This document shows positions 36,656 to 46,156 of a stretch of DNA of 64,000 nt, piece after piece (within the stretch, counting starts at the first letter, position 1; every line of letters starts with the position of its first letter). The notes under the pieces were generated by a model. It was not told where the DNA came from, ran no database searches, and was given only the letters and a program-made list of their open reading frames with translations. The position numbers were made by a program, and so were the translations under genes. The stretch covers positions 248,001-312,000 of the forward strand of contig NZ_SADE01000004.1 in NCBI RefSeq assembly GCF_004005845.1, read 5' to 3'. Source of the DNA: Hwanghaeella grinnelliae. Lineage in GTDB: Bacteria > Pseudomonadota > Alphaproteobacteria > UBA8366 > Aestuariispiraceae.

Positions 36656-37933
36656 ATGGCGGCGGGGCCCGCGGTTTTTAGTGATCAGCAAGGACTGCTG
36701 GATGACGGCGCCCTGGCTTTCCTGTTGCGCAGCATTTTCAGCGACCGGGCCTTTCAGGCCTATCTTTTTCAGCAGATATCCACCGCCCCGAACCGGGTGC
36801 GGACCTATGACGAATTACTGGAAGTGCTGAACGGCTTCTTCCAGCAAACCATACCCGCCGCCGAAGGTGAGGACCGGGACCGCCTGCTGGCCCATGCGGC
36901 GGAGTATCAGCGCCATTGCGCGGAGACCGAAGTGGCGCGGAACGCGTATTCCGGTGAGGGTAAGGCCAATCCGATGGGCGTGTTCTGGCCGAATCCTACC
37001 CGTAAAGACGGCCGAAGCCTGAAGCAGGTGACCCCGGTGGGCGAACGTTTCCCCTTGGTCGATCGAACCACGGCGATCGGTTCAGCGGGCAGTTGTTTCG
37101 CTTACGAAATCGCCAGGAACCTTCAACGACGCGGGTTCAACTACGTGGTGACCGAGCCCGAACATGATGGATCCAAAGGCGCGATCGTGGATGGTTATGA
37201 CCCCGACAATCCTTATGCTCGGTTCAGCGCGACCTGGGGACTGATCTTCAACACCCCCAGTCTGCGTCAGTTGGCCGAACGCGCATTCGGTGAAGCCGGG
37301 CCAAGCCCGGTTCTGATTGAGGAACGCTTTCCCGACGGTGGAATGATTTACACCGATCCCTATCGCGAAGGCGTTGCATTCGCTGGGCCAGATGCTTTCA
37401 CCGCCGACAGTCCCAATCATTTGGACGCGGTGCGCCGCGCTTTCACGGAGACGGAAGTCTTCATCGTCACGCTTGGCCTCAATGAATGTTGGGAGTTGAA
37501 GGCGGACGGCACCGTCTTGTCGAACAATCCGCGCCGCGGCTGGATGTATGCGTTGTCCCGCCCGCGAACCCTGACGGTGGCGGAGAACGTGGAGGAGGTA
37601 GAGCGCTTCCTATCCCTTGTTCGGAAGCACAATCCCAATTTTAAGGTGATCCTGTCCTTGTCGCCGATTCCACTGATCGCGACGCATAGGCCTGACCAGC
37701 ACGTGGTGTCGGCGAATGCGCATTCGAAGGCCGTGCTGCGCGTGGCGGCGGAAGAAATCGTGGCGCGCAACGACGGCGTCTATTATTTCCCAAGTTATGA
37801 ATACGTCATGCATTGCGCCGAAGACGCCTGGTGTCCGGACGAACGCCACGTCACGGATGAGACGGTTGGAAAGATCATGGAAATGTTCGACGACATGTTC
37901 ATGAAGGATGGCGGCGCAGCGCCGGACGCATAA
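36656..37933 (+). CDS. GSCFA-domain protein
   Basis: A 425-residue protein with a GSCFA domain (about 125-395), an SGNH/GDSL-hydrolase-like fold. The naming motif GSAGSCFAYEIARNL supplies the serine. Family blocks such as LGLNECWEL and YFPSYEYVMH follow. About 120 N-terminal residues form a separate helical part. AGGAAGGAG precedes the ATG. It follows the corrinoid cluster by 75 bases; any functional link is inferred only from position. Confidence 0.8.
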   Translation: MAAGPAVFSDQQGLLDDGALAFLLRSIFSDRAFQAYLFQQISTAPNRVRTYDELLEVLNGFFQQTIPAAEGEDRDRLLAHAAEYQRHCAETEVARNAYSGEGKANPMGVFWPNPTRKDGRSLKQVTPVGERFPLVDRTTAIGSAGSCFAYEIARNLQRRGFNYVVTEPEHDGSKGAIVDGYDPDNPYARFSATWGLIFNTPSLRQLAERAFGEAGPSPVLIEERFPDGGMIYTDPYREGVAFAGPDAFTADSPNHLDAVRRAFTETEVFIVTLGLNECWELKADGTVLSNNPRRGWMYALSRPRTLTVAENVEEVERFLSLVRKHNPNFKVILSLSPIPLIATHRPDQHVVSANAHSKAVLRVAAEEIVARNDGVYYFPSYEYVMHCAEDAWCPDERHVTDETVGKIMEMFDDMFMKDGGAAPDA

Positions 37934-37966
37934 GAAAATTACCTCAATGGAGTGGAGCCCTCAGCC

Positions 37967-39016
37967 GTGAAAGCAGCGTATATAGAAGAATTCGACGGTC
38001 CCATTACGGTCAGAACCGTACCCGACCCGGACTGTCCCGTTGACGGCGCGGTGGTTGCCGTTCGGGCTTGCGGTGTGTGCCGGTCGGACCATCACGGCTG
38101 GAAAGGGCACAACCCGAATGTCGTGCTGCCGCATGTGATGGGCCACGAATTCGCGGGTGAGGTCATCGCGACCGGCCCGGAATGCCATCATTTCAAGCCG
38201 GGTGACCGGGTTACCGCGCCTTTCGTGCTGGGCTGCGGACATTGCCGCGATTGCCAAACCGGCAATGCGACAATCTGTGATGATCAGCAGGTGATCGGAT
38301 TCACTTTCTGGGGCGCCTATGCGGAACAAGTCGCCATCTCGAACGCTGACTTCAATCTCGTTCACCTGCCGGAAGACCTGGATTTCATTGCCGCGGCGGG
38401 AATGGGCTGCCGTGTTACCACGTCATGGAGGGCCCTGACCGATCGGGCCAACCTTGAACCCGGCGAGTGGCTGGTCATCCACGGCAGCGGCGGGATCGGC
38501 CTTTCCGCCGTGATCATCGCCGCGGCCCTGGGCGCGCGGATCCTCGCCGTCGATATCTCCGACGACGCCCTTGTGATGGCCAAGGAACTGGGGGCGAACG
38601 CGGTGCTCAACGTCACCGGTGTGAACGATGTGGGCGGGGCGGTACGCGACCTTACAGGCGGGGGCGCCCATGTTTCGATTGACGCTCTCGGCACGCAGGC
38701 GACGTTCGAGAACTCCCTGCGCTCGCTCCGTAAACTGGGGCGGCACGTTCAAATCGGCATGCCGGTCGGGCGGCATGCGACTGTGCCCCTGCCGCTGTTG
38801 GAACTGGTCTATTCCCGGCAGTTGACGATCCACGGAACGCGCGGGCTCAGCGCCGCCGGTTTCGCCCCCCTGCTCGACATGGTCAGCGCAGGGCGACTCG
38901 ATCCAGGCAGGCTCGTGACCAGGACTATCCCGCTTTCCGGCGCCGGGGCGGCGCTTGCGGAAATGGATACGGGACAGCCTGCCGGCGTCACGGTGATCGA
39001 CATGTCGCTGAATTGA
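37967..39016 (+). CDS. Zinc-dependent alcohol dehydrogenase
   Basis: A 349-residue class III-type MDR alcohol dehydrogenase. Catalytic zinc ligands lie in RACGVCRSDHH and GHEFAGE. The structural zinc site is the four-cysteine run GCGHCRDCQTGNATIC, and the cofactor loop is GSGGIGLSAV. It probably oxidises an alcohol with NAD. The GTG at 37967 gives the usual MKAA N-terminus, with GGAG upstream. It ends convergently with the PhyH gene at a strong hairpin. Confidence 0.88.
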   Translation: MKAAYIEEFDGPITVRTVPDPDCPVDGAVVAVRACGVCRSDHHGWKGHNPNVVLPHVMGHEFAGEVIATGPECHHFKPGDRVTAPFVLGCGHCRDCQTGNATICDDQQVIGFTFWGAYAEQVAISNADFNLVHLPEDLDFIAAAGMGCRVTTSWRALTDRANLEPGEWLVIHGSGGIGLSAVIIAAALGARILAVDISDDALVMAKELGANAVLNVTGVNDVGGAVRDLTGGGAHVSIDALGTQATFENSLRSLRKLGRHVQIGMPVGRHATVPLPLLELVYSRQLTIHGTRGLSAAGFAPLLDMVSAGRLDPGRLVTRTIPLSGAGAALAEMDTGQPAGVTVIDMSLN

Positions 39017-39030
39017 TTCCCGCGGTGGAA

Positions 39031-39052
39031 CCGGCGGGCTACGGCCCGCCGG
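39031..39052. terminator. Hairpin between convergent ADH and PhyH genes
   Basis: A perfect 9-bp GC-rich stem (39031-39039 with 39044-39052, loop TACG) overlaps the PhyH stop codon. It has no T-run, so it may act as a barrier rather than a classical terminator. Confidence 0.45.
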
Positions 39053-40124
39053 GCGGGCAAAGGTACAATTGCATCACGTAATCCATGGGCGGCGTCAGGA
39101 AATCGGCCGGCAGGTTCGGCGTGGTTTCTGGGGATAGCTCGACGGGCAAGTGATTTTCGACACGCTGTGGCGTAACCCCATAGGCGACCTGACAGATAAG
39201 CCGGTTTTTTGATTTCGGCAGCAGGCCTTTGTGAATCCCCCGCGTCGAGGCGACGAAATTCGTGCCCGCCGGCCCAACGATCCTAACGGGGTCGATGCCG
39301 AAGACATTCATGACGTCCTGGTCGCTCTTGCGCAATGTGCCCATCCAGTTATCGAACAGCTCGGGATCGTTCGCTGCCCGGCGCGCCAGGACCAGGGTGT
39401 CCTGCCGGTGTGTCCCCGGCACATAGACATGCGGGCCGGCTTCTTCATCCACGTCGGTCAGATAAATGAAGAACTTGAAGAAGCGGTAGTCATCCAGGTC
39501 CAAATGAAACAGTTGCGCCGCCCTGGCTTCGTCGGCTTGCGCGAAACTCCACCAGGCGGCGATTGTGATGACCTGCGGGACCGTGCCCAGATATTCCTGC
39601 GCAATACCGAGGCGGATGGGATCCGTCGCGATTTGCATTAGATGCGGACAGTTCAGGATATCCGCTTCCCGGAAATGGGCCAGATTGAAGCTGCCCTGTG
39701 CTTCGTCCAGCGTCAGGGGTGGTTTGGACATGGTCGATGCGTGCTCATAGACGGGCCGGTCCATGAAATAGTCGCGCATCGCCGTAACTATGTTCGGGGC
39801 GATGTCCGGCAGCATGCTGTAGCCCACTTGCCGCAAAGCGGCCAGAGGAGCCAGCGCCTGATCGGGAACCTCCCGCACTGGATTAGGAATTCCCAACACG
39901 TCGCGGACATAACCGTTTATGGCGCCAAGAACGGCCGTCTCGGCTTCGATCGAGTAGAGCGTGTGCGGGGCTGTTCTTGCGTGAATCATCCGCAAGGCGG
40001 CCGCATCGTCGGCATCCGCCGCTGAAGGCATGATCAGGTCAGCGAAGGGGCGCAGTTCTTCCCGGCTTTCCACGTATGCCTGGAACCCGTGATACCAATT
40101 CAAAATGTGCTCATGGTGCGCCAT
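39039..40124 (-). CDS. Phytanoyl-CoA dioxygenase (PhyH)-like protein
   Basis: A 361-residue Fe(II)/2-oxoglutarate-dependent dioxygenase candidate. The facial triad would be the HLD of AQLFHLDLDDY and the distal histidine of STRGIHKGL; FIYLTDVDEEAGPHVYVPGTHR is the classic PhyH core. An N-terminal region of about 120 residues is less recognisable. The ATG at 40124 is used in place of a TTG 14 codons upstream. It diverges from the TfdA-like gene across 255 bases. Substrate unknown. Confidence 0.8.
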   Translation of the reverse strand: MAHHEHILNWYHGFQAYVESREELRPFADLIMPSAADADDAAALRMIHARTAPHTLYSIEAETAVLGAINGYVRDVLGIPNPVREVPDQALAPLAALRQVGYSMLPDIAPNIVTAMRDYFMDRPVYEHASTMSKPPLTLDEAQGSFNLAHFREADILNCPHLMQIATDPIRLGIAQEYLGTVPQVITIAAWWSFAQADEARAAQLFHLDLDDYRFFKFFIYLTDVDEEAGPHVYVPGTHRQDTLVLARRAANDPELFDNWMGTLRKSDQDVMNVFGIDPVRIVGPAGTNFVASTRGIHKGLLPKSKNRLICQVAYGVTPQRVENHLPVELSPETTPNLPADFLTPPMDYVMQLYLCPPGGP

Positions 40125-40379
40125 GCCTGCATGGTTGCAGGAATCGTGCCCCCGCAAAAGTCCCAAGACGCAACTGTCGAACGATGCCGTTATGGGCGGC
40201 AGATACGGCCGGGCGTCTCGATCCGACGGTCATGGCCTGCGGGACGGGCAGGGATCGATATGACCGGCAATCCGGCTCGAATTTACCGCTGTGCGATCCT
40301 CGCTCTGCCGTTTTTTCTTCTCCAATGGCCGTGATCGTCTAAGCTTCGGTCAAACGAATGATTTCTGGGGGAAGTGGGA

Positions 40380-41243
40380 ATGGATAACGTCGATATCGAA
40401 AAACTTCATCCGGATTTCGGGGCACGGATCACCGGGCTGAAACTGGGCGGCGGCATGACCGCGGCGGAAGTGGATTTCGTCCATGACGCCATCGACACTT
40501 ATTCATTCCTGTGTTTTCCGGACCAGGACCTCCCCGACGATGACCTGCTAGCCTTCACGCGATTACTGGGCGAACCGGAAGTCGAACACGTCGCCTTGGG
40601 CAAGACCGGGAAGGCGAGTTTCTTCGGCACCATCGGCAATATCGGCGAGGACGGCGTCAAACACGGCAACGCCGCCACCTCGACCAAGCATCAAACCGGC
40701 AACAATTTGTGGCATTCGGACAGTTCCTTCCGCATCACGCCGACCTATGTGACCATCACCCAGCCGCATGAAGTGCCTGGTGAGGGGGGCGCGACCGAAT
40801 TCGTCAGTGCGCGGGCCGCCTATGACCGCCTGCCGGATGAGATGAAAGAAAAGATCGATCCGCTTGAAGTGATTCACGATTACGTTTTTTCGCGCACCCA
40901 GGTGGTGAAGATCGACCTCAACCACGGGGCTTCCCTGCCGCCGATTCGCCATCCCCTGGTGCGGACCAATCCCAGGACCGGGGTGAAGAACTATTACACC
41001 GGGTCCCACGCGCGTTCCGTCAGTGGCTGGGGCGGAATCGAAAGCCGCGAACTGCTCGACGAACTCAACGCCTTCGCGACGACGCCCGAAAGCATCTATT
41101 CCCATCCCTGGGCGGTGGGCGAGACGGTGATTTGGGACAACCGCTGTATCCTGCACCGCGGTACCGGCTATGACGCCGACCGCTGGCGCCGCCTGCTGCG
41201 CCAAACCCGCGTGGTTGGGGAACATACGGGCGTGACGCTCTAA
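40380..41243 (+). CDS. TauD/TfdA-family dioxygenase (TfdA-like)
   Basis: A 287-residue Fe(II)/2-oxoglutarate dioxygenase. Iron ligands are H112 and D114 (LWHSDSSF) and H259 (CILHRGTGY), with an arginine near 270 to hold 2-oxoglutarate. LWHSDSSF followed by GGATEFVSARAAYDRLP is closer to TfdA (aryl/alkyl ether) than to true taurine dioxygenase. The ATG at 40380 follows GGGGGAAG. The substrate is not known. Confidence 0.87.
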   Translation: MDNVDIEKLHPDFGARITGLKLGGGMTAAEVDFVHDAIDTYSFLCFPDQDLPDDDLLAFTRLLGEPEVEHVALGKTGKASFFGTIGNIGEDGVKHGNAATSTKHQTGNNLWHSDSSFRITPTYVTITQPHEVPGEGGATEFVSARAAYDRLPDEMKEKIDPLEVIHDYVFSRTQVVKIDLNHGASLPPIRHPLVRTNPRTGVKNYYTGSHARSVSGWGGIESRELLDELNAFATTPESIYSHPWAVGETVIWDNRCILHRGTGYDADRWRRLLRQTRVVGEHTGVTL

Positions 41244-41308
41244 GCCACGCGCCTACCGGAAGAGTTCTGGCTTGCGCATATTCGATAGGTGCGGGAACGA
41301 GTTTTTTG

Positions 41309-41337
41309 AAAAAATGATATATCATATGACATTTTTT
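41309..41337. promoter_or_regulatory. Palindromic operator candidate upstream of the Aap-like operon
   Basis: ATGATATATCAT (41314-41325) is a perfect 12-bp palindrome, overlapped by a longer inverted repeat with AAAAAATG and CATTTTTT arms (41309-41316 and 41330-41337). It lies 140 bases upstream of the aapJ-like gene. It has the look of a GntR-family operator, and a GntR gene flanks the operon. Confidence 0.4.
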
Positions 41338-41476
41338 GGTGATAGGATTTTGAAAACAACATGGAGCGGCGCCGCTTTACGGGGCCCAATGACCTGACTT
41401 TCAGGGACCTTGACCGCCGACTTCATTCAACGCTGATTTCATTTTGAGGCGACACCACAGGAACAGGGGTAGACTG

Positions 41477-42493
41477 ATGATTAAGAAACTCGTTTTTGCA
41501 TCCGCGGCCTTCCTGGCCGCGTCTACGGCCAGCGCGCAGGCCGACTTGCTCGATACGATCAAGGAGAGGGGCGAGCTGATTTGCGGTACGCTCGACTATC
41601 TTCCAGGTGTCGGCTTCCTCAATGACAAGGGTGAATGGTCCGGCTTCGACGTCGACTTCTGCAAGGCGGCGGCCGCCGGCATCCTGGGCGATGTGAACAA
41701 GATAAAGTTCGTGTCCACGACAGGGGCTAACAAATTCCCGGTTCTGGAATCGGGTGAAATCGACCTGCTGTCGCGCAGTGTGACGATGACGACATCGCGC
41801 GAAACGACGCTGGGCTTCGACTTCATCGGCCCGAACCACCTGACCGGCCAGGGCTTCATGGTTCATGGCGAAACCGGCGTGAAAGACGCCACCGAATTGG
41901 ACGGCGCCACGATCTGCGTTCTGTCCGGCACGGTGACCGAACGGTATCTGGCCGAATGGTTTAAGGCGCACGGGATCAGCTTCCAGCCGGTTGCCGCCGA
42001 AAACTCGGACCAGATGTTCTCGATGTATTTCGACAATCGGTGCGACGCGGTGACAATGGAACCGCCTTACCTGGCGATCCGCAGGTCGCGCTCGGAAAGC
42101 CCGGACAGTCATGTCATCCTGGAAAACATTATCGCCAAGTCCTTCGAGGCGCCGGTGATCCTGGAAGGCAATCCGAAATTCCGCGAAGCCCTGCAGTGGA
42201 TTCATTGGGGCATGGTGACCGCCGAGGAACTGGGCATCACCAGCGAAAATGTGGATGAGATGGTCAAGACGTCGCAGGACCCGGTCGTTCGCCGTTTCCT
42301 GGGCGTGGACGAGACGATCGGTGCCGATATGGGCCTGCCGAACGACTTCATGGTCCATGTCATCAAAGCGGTCGGAAACTATGGTGAGTTCTACGAACGC
42401 AATCTGGGCCAGGGGTCGATCCTGAAGGTCAGCCGCGGCATGAATGCGCCGTACAGCATGGGCGGCGCTCTTACCGCTCCGGGCTGGCAGTGA
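41477..42493 (+). CDS. aapJ: Amino-acid ABC transporter substrate-binding protein (AapJ-like)
   Basis: A 338-residue periplasmic binding protein of the general L-amino-acid (Aap) type. The signal peptide ends STASAQA (about 22). Typical blocks are IKERGELICGTLDYLPGVGF, GFDVDFCKAAAAGILGD, VLSGTVTERYLAEWF and a GLPNDFMVHVIKAVGNYGEFYERNLG C-terminus. The ATG at 41477 is chosen for the clean signal peptide. Its stop overlaps the GTG of aapQ. Confidence 0.85.
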   Translation: MIKKLVFASAAFLAASTASAQADLLDTIKERGELICGTLDYLPGVGFLNDKGEWSGFDVDFCKAAAAGILGDVNKIKFVSTTGANKFPVLESGEIDLLSRSVTMTTSRETTLGFDFIGPNHLTGQGFMVHGETGVKDATELDGATICVLSGTVTERYLAEWFKAHGISFQPVAAENSDQMFSMYFDNRCDAVTMEPPYLAIRRSRSESPDSHVILENIIAKSFEAPVILEGNPKFREALQWIHWGMVTAEELGITSENVDEMVKTSQDPVVRRFLGVDETIGADMGLPNDFMVHVIKAVGNYGEFYERNLGQGSILKVSRGMNAPYSMGGALTAPGWQ

Positions 42494-43758
42494 CGGAACC
42501 CACGTCAATGGAGGCGCGCGCCGAAGAAGGCGCGCGCCATCCGACTCCCCGCCAAAATCCCAGTAAGAATCCCCAGCGAAACCCGCATCTGGCCCCGGGA
42601 AGCTTCAGCGCGCGTATCCGGCAGACGGTGAAGGCGCGCGGATTTTTTTCCCAGGTCATATTCATCGTTATCGTGGCGGCCCTTGCCGTTGTCGTCTGGC
42701 AGACCGCTTCGGACAATCTGTCCCGCCTTGCGGTCAAGTCCGGCTACAGTTTCCTTCTCGACGCAGCGCCTTTCGAACTTGGCGATACCATCATTCCCTA
42801 CCGTGCCGGCGACAGTTATCTGCGGGCTTTCGCGGTCGGGATCGCGAATACGGTGAAGGTCGCGGTGCTCGGCATCGTTTTGTCCACCGTGCTGGGTCTG
42901 TTCATTGCCTTGGGGCAGCTTTCCAGCAGTCCGGCCTTGTCGCGCCTGTGCCGTGGCTATGTGGAGATCGTCCGCAACGTGCCGCTGCTGCTGCAATTGA
43001 TCTTCTGGCATACATTTCTGACCAAGAGCTTGCCCAGCGTACGCCAGGCCTTTTCCCCGATCGACGGCATCTTCCTGACCAACCGCGGTCTTTATCTACC
43101 ATTTCCTGAACCGGACCCGTCGCATCAATGGATCGGCCTTGCGGCCTTGCTGGGCATCGCCCTGGCGGTCGCGGTCGTGAAGCTGGACCGGCGGGCCTTG
43201 TTGAGGGAAGGGCGAACCCGCCCCACATTTCGCCGCGCGGCCGCCGTGCTGGTCGCCCCGCCAATCCTTGTCTTCCTGGCTTTCGGCGCGCCGATGGCCT
43301 GGGATGTGCCGGCCCTGAAAGGGTTCAACTTCCGCGGCGGCATGGATATCTCACCCGAATTCGCGGCGATGCTGTTGGGGCTGACCATCTATACGGCGGC
43401 CTTCAACGCGGAGATTTTCCGCGCCGGCATCCAAAGCGTTCCGAAAGGACAGTCCGAGGCCGGCCTGGCGCTGGGTCTTTCCAAGGGACAGGTCATGCGG
43501 ATGATCGTCCTGCCCTTGGCGCTGCGGATCATCATTCCGCCGATGGCGAATTCCTACCTGAACCTGACCAAGGAAAGCTCGCTCGCCGTTGCGATCGGTT
43601 ACCCTGAGGTCGTGCGCGTCGCCAATATCACCTTGGCCGAGACCAGCCAGGCAATCGAATGCATCACCATCATTATGGGGATTTATCTGACGCTCAGCCT
43701 GCTGACGGCTGCTTTCCTTAACTGGGTGAACGCCCGTGCGGCTTTGGTGGAACGATGA
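42490..43758 (+). CDS. aapQ: Amino-acid ABC transporter permease (AapQ-like)
   Basis: A 422-residue inner-membrane permease with the long Aap-type insertion between the first helices and the core. The first hydrophobic segment is at about 55-75, and the core BPD domain runs from about 110 with NTVKVAVLGIVLSTVLG. The EAA loop reads SEAGLALGLSKGQVMRMIVLPLALRIIIPP. A polar, proline-rich N-terminus is present. It overlaps aapJ and aapM by four bases each. Confidence 0.88.
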   Translation: MTEPTSMEARAEEGARHPTPRQNPSKNPQRNPHLAPGSFSARIRQTVKARGFFSQVIFIVIVAALAVVVWQTASDNLSRLAVKSGYSFLLDAAPFELGDTIIPYRAGDSYLRAFAVGIANTVKVAVLGIVLSTVLGLFIALGQLSSSPALSRLCRGYVEIVRNVPLLLQLIFWHTFLTKSLPSVRQAFSPIDGIFLTNRGLYLPFPEPDPSHQWIGLAALLGIALAVAVVKLDRRALLREGRTRPTFRRAAAVLVAPPILVFLAFGAPMAWDVPALKGFNFRGGMDISPEFAAMLLGLTIYTAAFNAEIFRAGIQSVPKGQSEAGLALGLSKGQVMRMIVLPLALRIIIPPMANSYLNLTKESSLAVAIGYPEVVRVANITLAETSQAIECITIIMGIYLTLSLLTAAFLNWVNARAALVER

Positions 43759-44801
43759 ATATGGCCGGGCAAATCCGCGGCCTGTTCCAAGCGTCGCCGT
43801 TGACACTCACGCTGAACGTCCTGGCGATCGGTTTGTTCGCATTGATCGCGGTGCCGCTGCTCGATTGGGCGGTGATCTCCGCGGTTTGGCAGGCCGACGA
43901 TATGACCGGTTGCCCGCCGGGCGAGGGGGCATGCTGGGCCTTCATCGGGGCCAAGCTGCGGCTGATCCTGTTCGGGCGCTTTCCCTACGACGAGCAATGG
44001 CGTGCCGCAATCGCGACCGCAGTGATGATTGGGCTTGTGGTCGTTTCCCTGAATCCTCGGTTCTGGCGGCCTTGGTTGGGCCCGGTATGGATCGGCGGGC
44101 TTGCTGTTTACGCCCTTTTGATGTGGGGCGGCATTTTCGGGCTCAGCTTCATCGAAAGTTCCTATTGGGGTGGCCTGCCGCTGACCGTGCTGTTGACCGT
44201 GGTCGGCACCTTCTTCGGCTTGGTGGTCGCGGTGCCGGTCGCGCTTGCACGCTATTCCGGCTATCCAGTCCACCGCTGGGCAGCGACCCTTTATGTCGAA
44301 CTGATCCGCGGTGTGCCGCTGATCAGTGTGCTTTTTATGGCGTCGGTCCTGCTGCCAATCTTCCTGCCGGACGGTTTCACGCCAAGTGGCCTGGGTCGGG
44401 TAATGGCGGGCATCGTCCTGTTCTTCGCGGCCTATATGGCTGAGGTCCTGCGCGGCGGGTTGCAATCGATCCCAGCGGGCCAGATTGAAGCCGCCAGGGC
44501 TTTGGGCATCAGCTATCCGGTCCTGATCGGGAAGATCGTCCTGCCGCAGGCATTCGAAGCGGTGCTGCCGGCCATGGTCAATCTGTTCATCGGCGCGCTG
44601 AAAGGCACGTCGCTGGTTGTCATCGTCGCGATGATGGATCTGCTCGGCGCGGCGCAGGCGTCGATGGCGGACCCCAACTGGATTGGCTTCTATGTCGAGG
44701 CCTATGCCTTCGCGGCACTGATCTACGTGATGATGTGCGGTTCCATCTCCTGGTACGGACGGCGTGTTGAAAAGACACTGTCGCGCGCCCGGGCCAAATA
44801 A
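43755..44801 (+). CDS. aapM: Amino-acid ABC transporter permease (AapM-like)
   Basis: A 348-residue partner permease. About eight helices are predicted. A conserved GVPLISVLFMASVLLPIFLP stretch is followed by the EAA loop EAARALGISYPVLIGKIVLPQAFEAVLPA. In most Aap systems the ATPase gene aapP follows. Here the next gene is a PLP enzyme and no ATPase is present, so the transporter must borrow one from elsewhere in the genome. Confidence 0.88.
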   Translation: MNMAGQIRGLFQASPLTLTLNVLAIGLFALIAVPLLDWAVISAVWQADDMTGCPPGEGACWAFIGAKLRLILFGRFPYDEQWRAAIATAVMIGLVVVSLNPRFWRPWLGPVWIGGLAVYALLMWGGIFGLSFIESSYWGGLPLTVLLTVVGTFFGLVVAVPVALARYSGYPVHRWAATLYVELIRGVPLISVLFMASVLLPIFLPDGFTPSGLGRVMAGIVLFFAAYMAEVLRGGLQSIPAGQIEAARALGISYPVLIGKIVLPQAFEAVLPAMVNLFIGALKGTSLVVIVAMMDLLGAAQASMADPNWIGFYVEAYAFAALIYVMMCGSISWYGRRVEKTLSRARAK

Positions 44802-44856
44802 CTATGGGCCGTGCAAGCGGCCGTCCGAATAACGATATTTTTTTGGAGGCAACAAA

Positions 44857-46116
44857 ATGACACGGCAGCGCATGTCTTTTCCAACGGGCGGACGCGGATG
44901 GGAAGACCTGAAGACAGAAATGAAAAGCCGGACGAAAGGCGATATCGACTGGCGCAATGGCCGCACGCCGCTGTTCGTCTTCTATTGCGACGAAGAGACC
45001 TATGAGGTCGGCAAGAAGGCCTTCTTTGAATTCTTTACCGAGAATGCCCTGGGTGGAAAACGCGCCTTTCACAGTATTGGTGGAATGGAACGGGATATTC
45101 TCGACTACGGGCTATCCCTGTTCTCCGCGCCGGATAGCGGTGAAGGGGTTTTCACCACGGGGGGAAGCGAGAGCATCTTCCTGGCCATGAAGGCAGCCCG
45201 CGACAAATTGCGTGCCGAGAAAGGGTTCCGGCCGGGTGAGGACAAACTGAACCTGGTCATGGGAATCACCGCGCATCCTGGCTTCGACAAAGCCGCCGCG
45301 GCGATGGATATCGAAATACGGCGCGGTCCGGCCGGCGATGACAAACGGATCGGCGCTGACAGCCTTCGTCCCCTGATCGATGACAGGACCATCGCCATTG
45401 TCGGTTCCGCCCCTTGTTTCCCGCATGGTGTCGTGGACCGGATCGATGAATTGTCTGACCTGGCCCTGGATGCGGGTGTCTGGCTGCATGTGGATGCCTG
45501 TGTCGGCGGGTGGCTCGCCCCGTGGTTCACGCGGATCGGGCGGTCGACGCCCGACTTCGACTTCCGTTTTCCTGGCGTGAAATCAATATCGGCCGACCTG
45601 CACAAGTTCGGCTTCTGTCCGAAACCCGCCTCGACCGTGTTCTATCGCGATACCGAGGACCTGGAACGCGCGAAGTTTGATGCCGATGCTTGGCCCAACG
45701 GCCGTTTCGTTACCGCGACCTTGGCCGGTACGCGGCCGGGCGGCGCCGTTGCCGCGTCCTGGGCCGTGTTGAACCATTTGGGTGAAAGCGGTTACTGCCG
45801 CGTGGCAAAGAACCTGTCATCGATGATCGATGCTTATGTCGAAGGGGTTGAGAAGGCCGGCTTTCGGATGATCGCGAAGCCCGACTTTTCTATCATCAAC
45901 TACACAAGGGATGACGTTGATGTCTTCGCCGTGGCGGAGTTGATGAACGAACGCGGCTGGCTTCCCGGCCTGACGCGAAGTCCGAAGGGATTCCATTCCA
46001 TGATGTCGCTGCTGCATGATGCCCCGCGTGAGGAATATCTGGCCGATCTATCTTGGGCGACCGAAAAGGTCATGGCCGGATCGGTCGACAAAGCCACGAT
46101 CGAAGCGACCTATTGA
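44857..46116 (+). CDS. PLP-dependent lyase/decarboxylase, sphingosine-1-phosphate-lyase-like
   Basis: A 419-residue fold-type I PLP enzyme. The Schiff-base lysine is K250 in SADLHKFGF. Phosphate-binding TGGSES is at 101-106 and the pyridine-nitrogen aspartate is D213 in HVDACVGGW. Overall it is nearest the S1P-lyase/group II decarboxylase branch, which cleaves a C-C bond or CO2 from amino compounds. It lies 56 bases after aapM, so its substrate is probably imported by that transporter. A long purine-rich leader with GGAGG precedes the ATG. Confidence 0.83.
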   Translation: MTRQRMSFPTGGRGWEDLKTEMKSRTKGDIDWRNGRTPLFVFYCDEETYEVGKKAFFEFFTENALGGKRAFHSIGGMERDILDYGLSLFSAPDSGEGVFTTGGSESIFLAMKAARDKLRAEKGFRPGEDKLNLVMGITAHPGFDKAAAAMDIEIRRGPAGDDKRIGADSLRPLIDDRTIAIVGSAPCFPHGVVDRIDELSDLALDAGVWLHVDACVGGWLAPWFTRIGRSTPDFDFRFPGVKSISADLHKFGFCPKPASTVFYRDTEDLERAKFDADAWPNGRFVTATLAGTRPGGAVAASWAVLNHLGESGYCRVAKNLSSMIDAYVEGVEKAGFRMIAKPDFSIINYTRDDVDVFAVAELMNERGWLPGLTRSPKGFHSMMSLLHDAPREEYLADLSWATEKVMAGSVDKATIEATY

Positions 46117-46156
46117 CCGGGCATATCGGGGATTAGGAGAATGGGGAGGGTCGCTG

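Noticed and set aside
40380-41243. True taurine dioxygenase TauD
   Set aside because: The iron-site context LWHSDSSF and the following segment fit TfdA-like enzymes better, and no tauABC genes are near.
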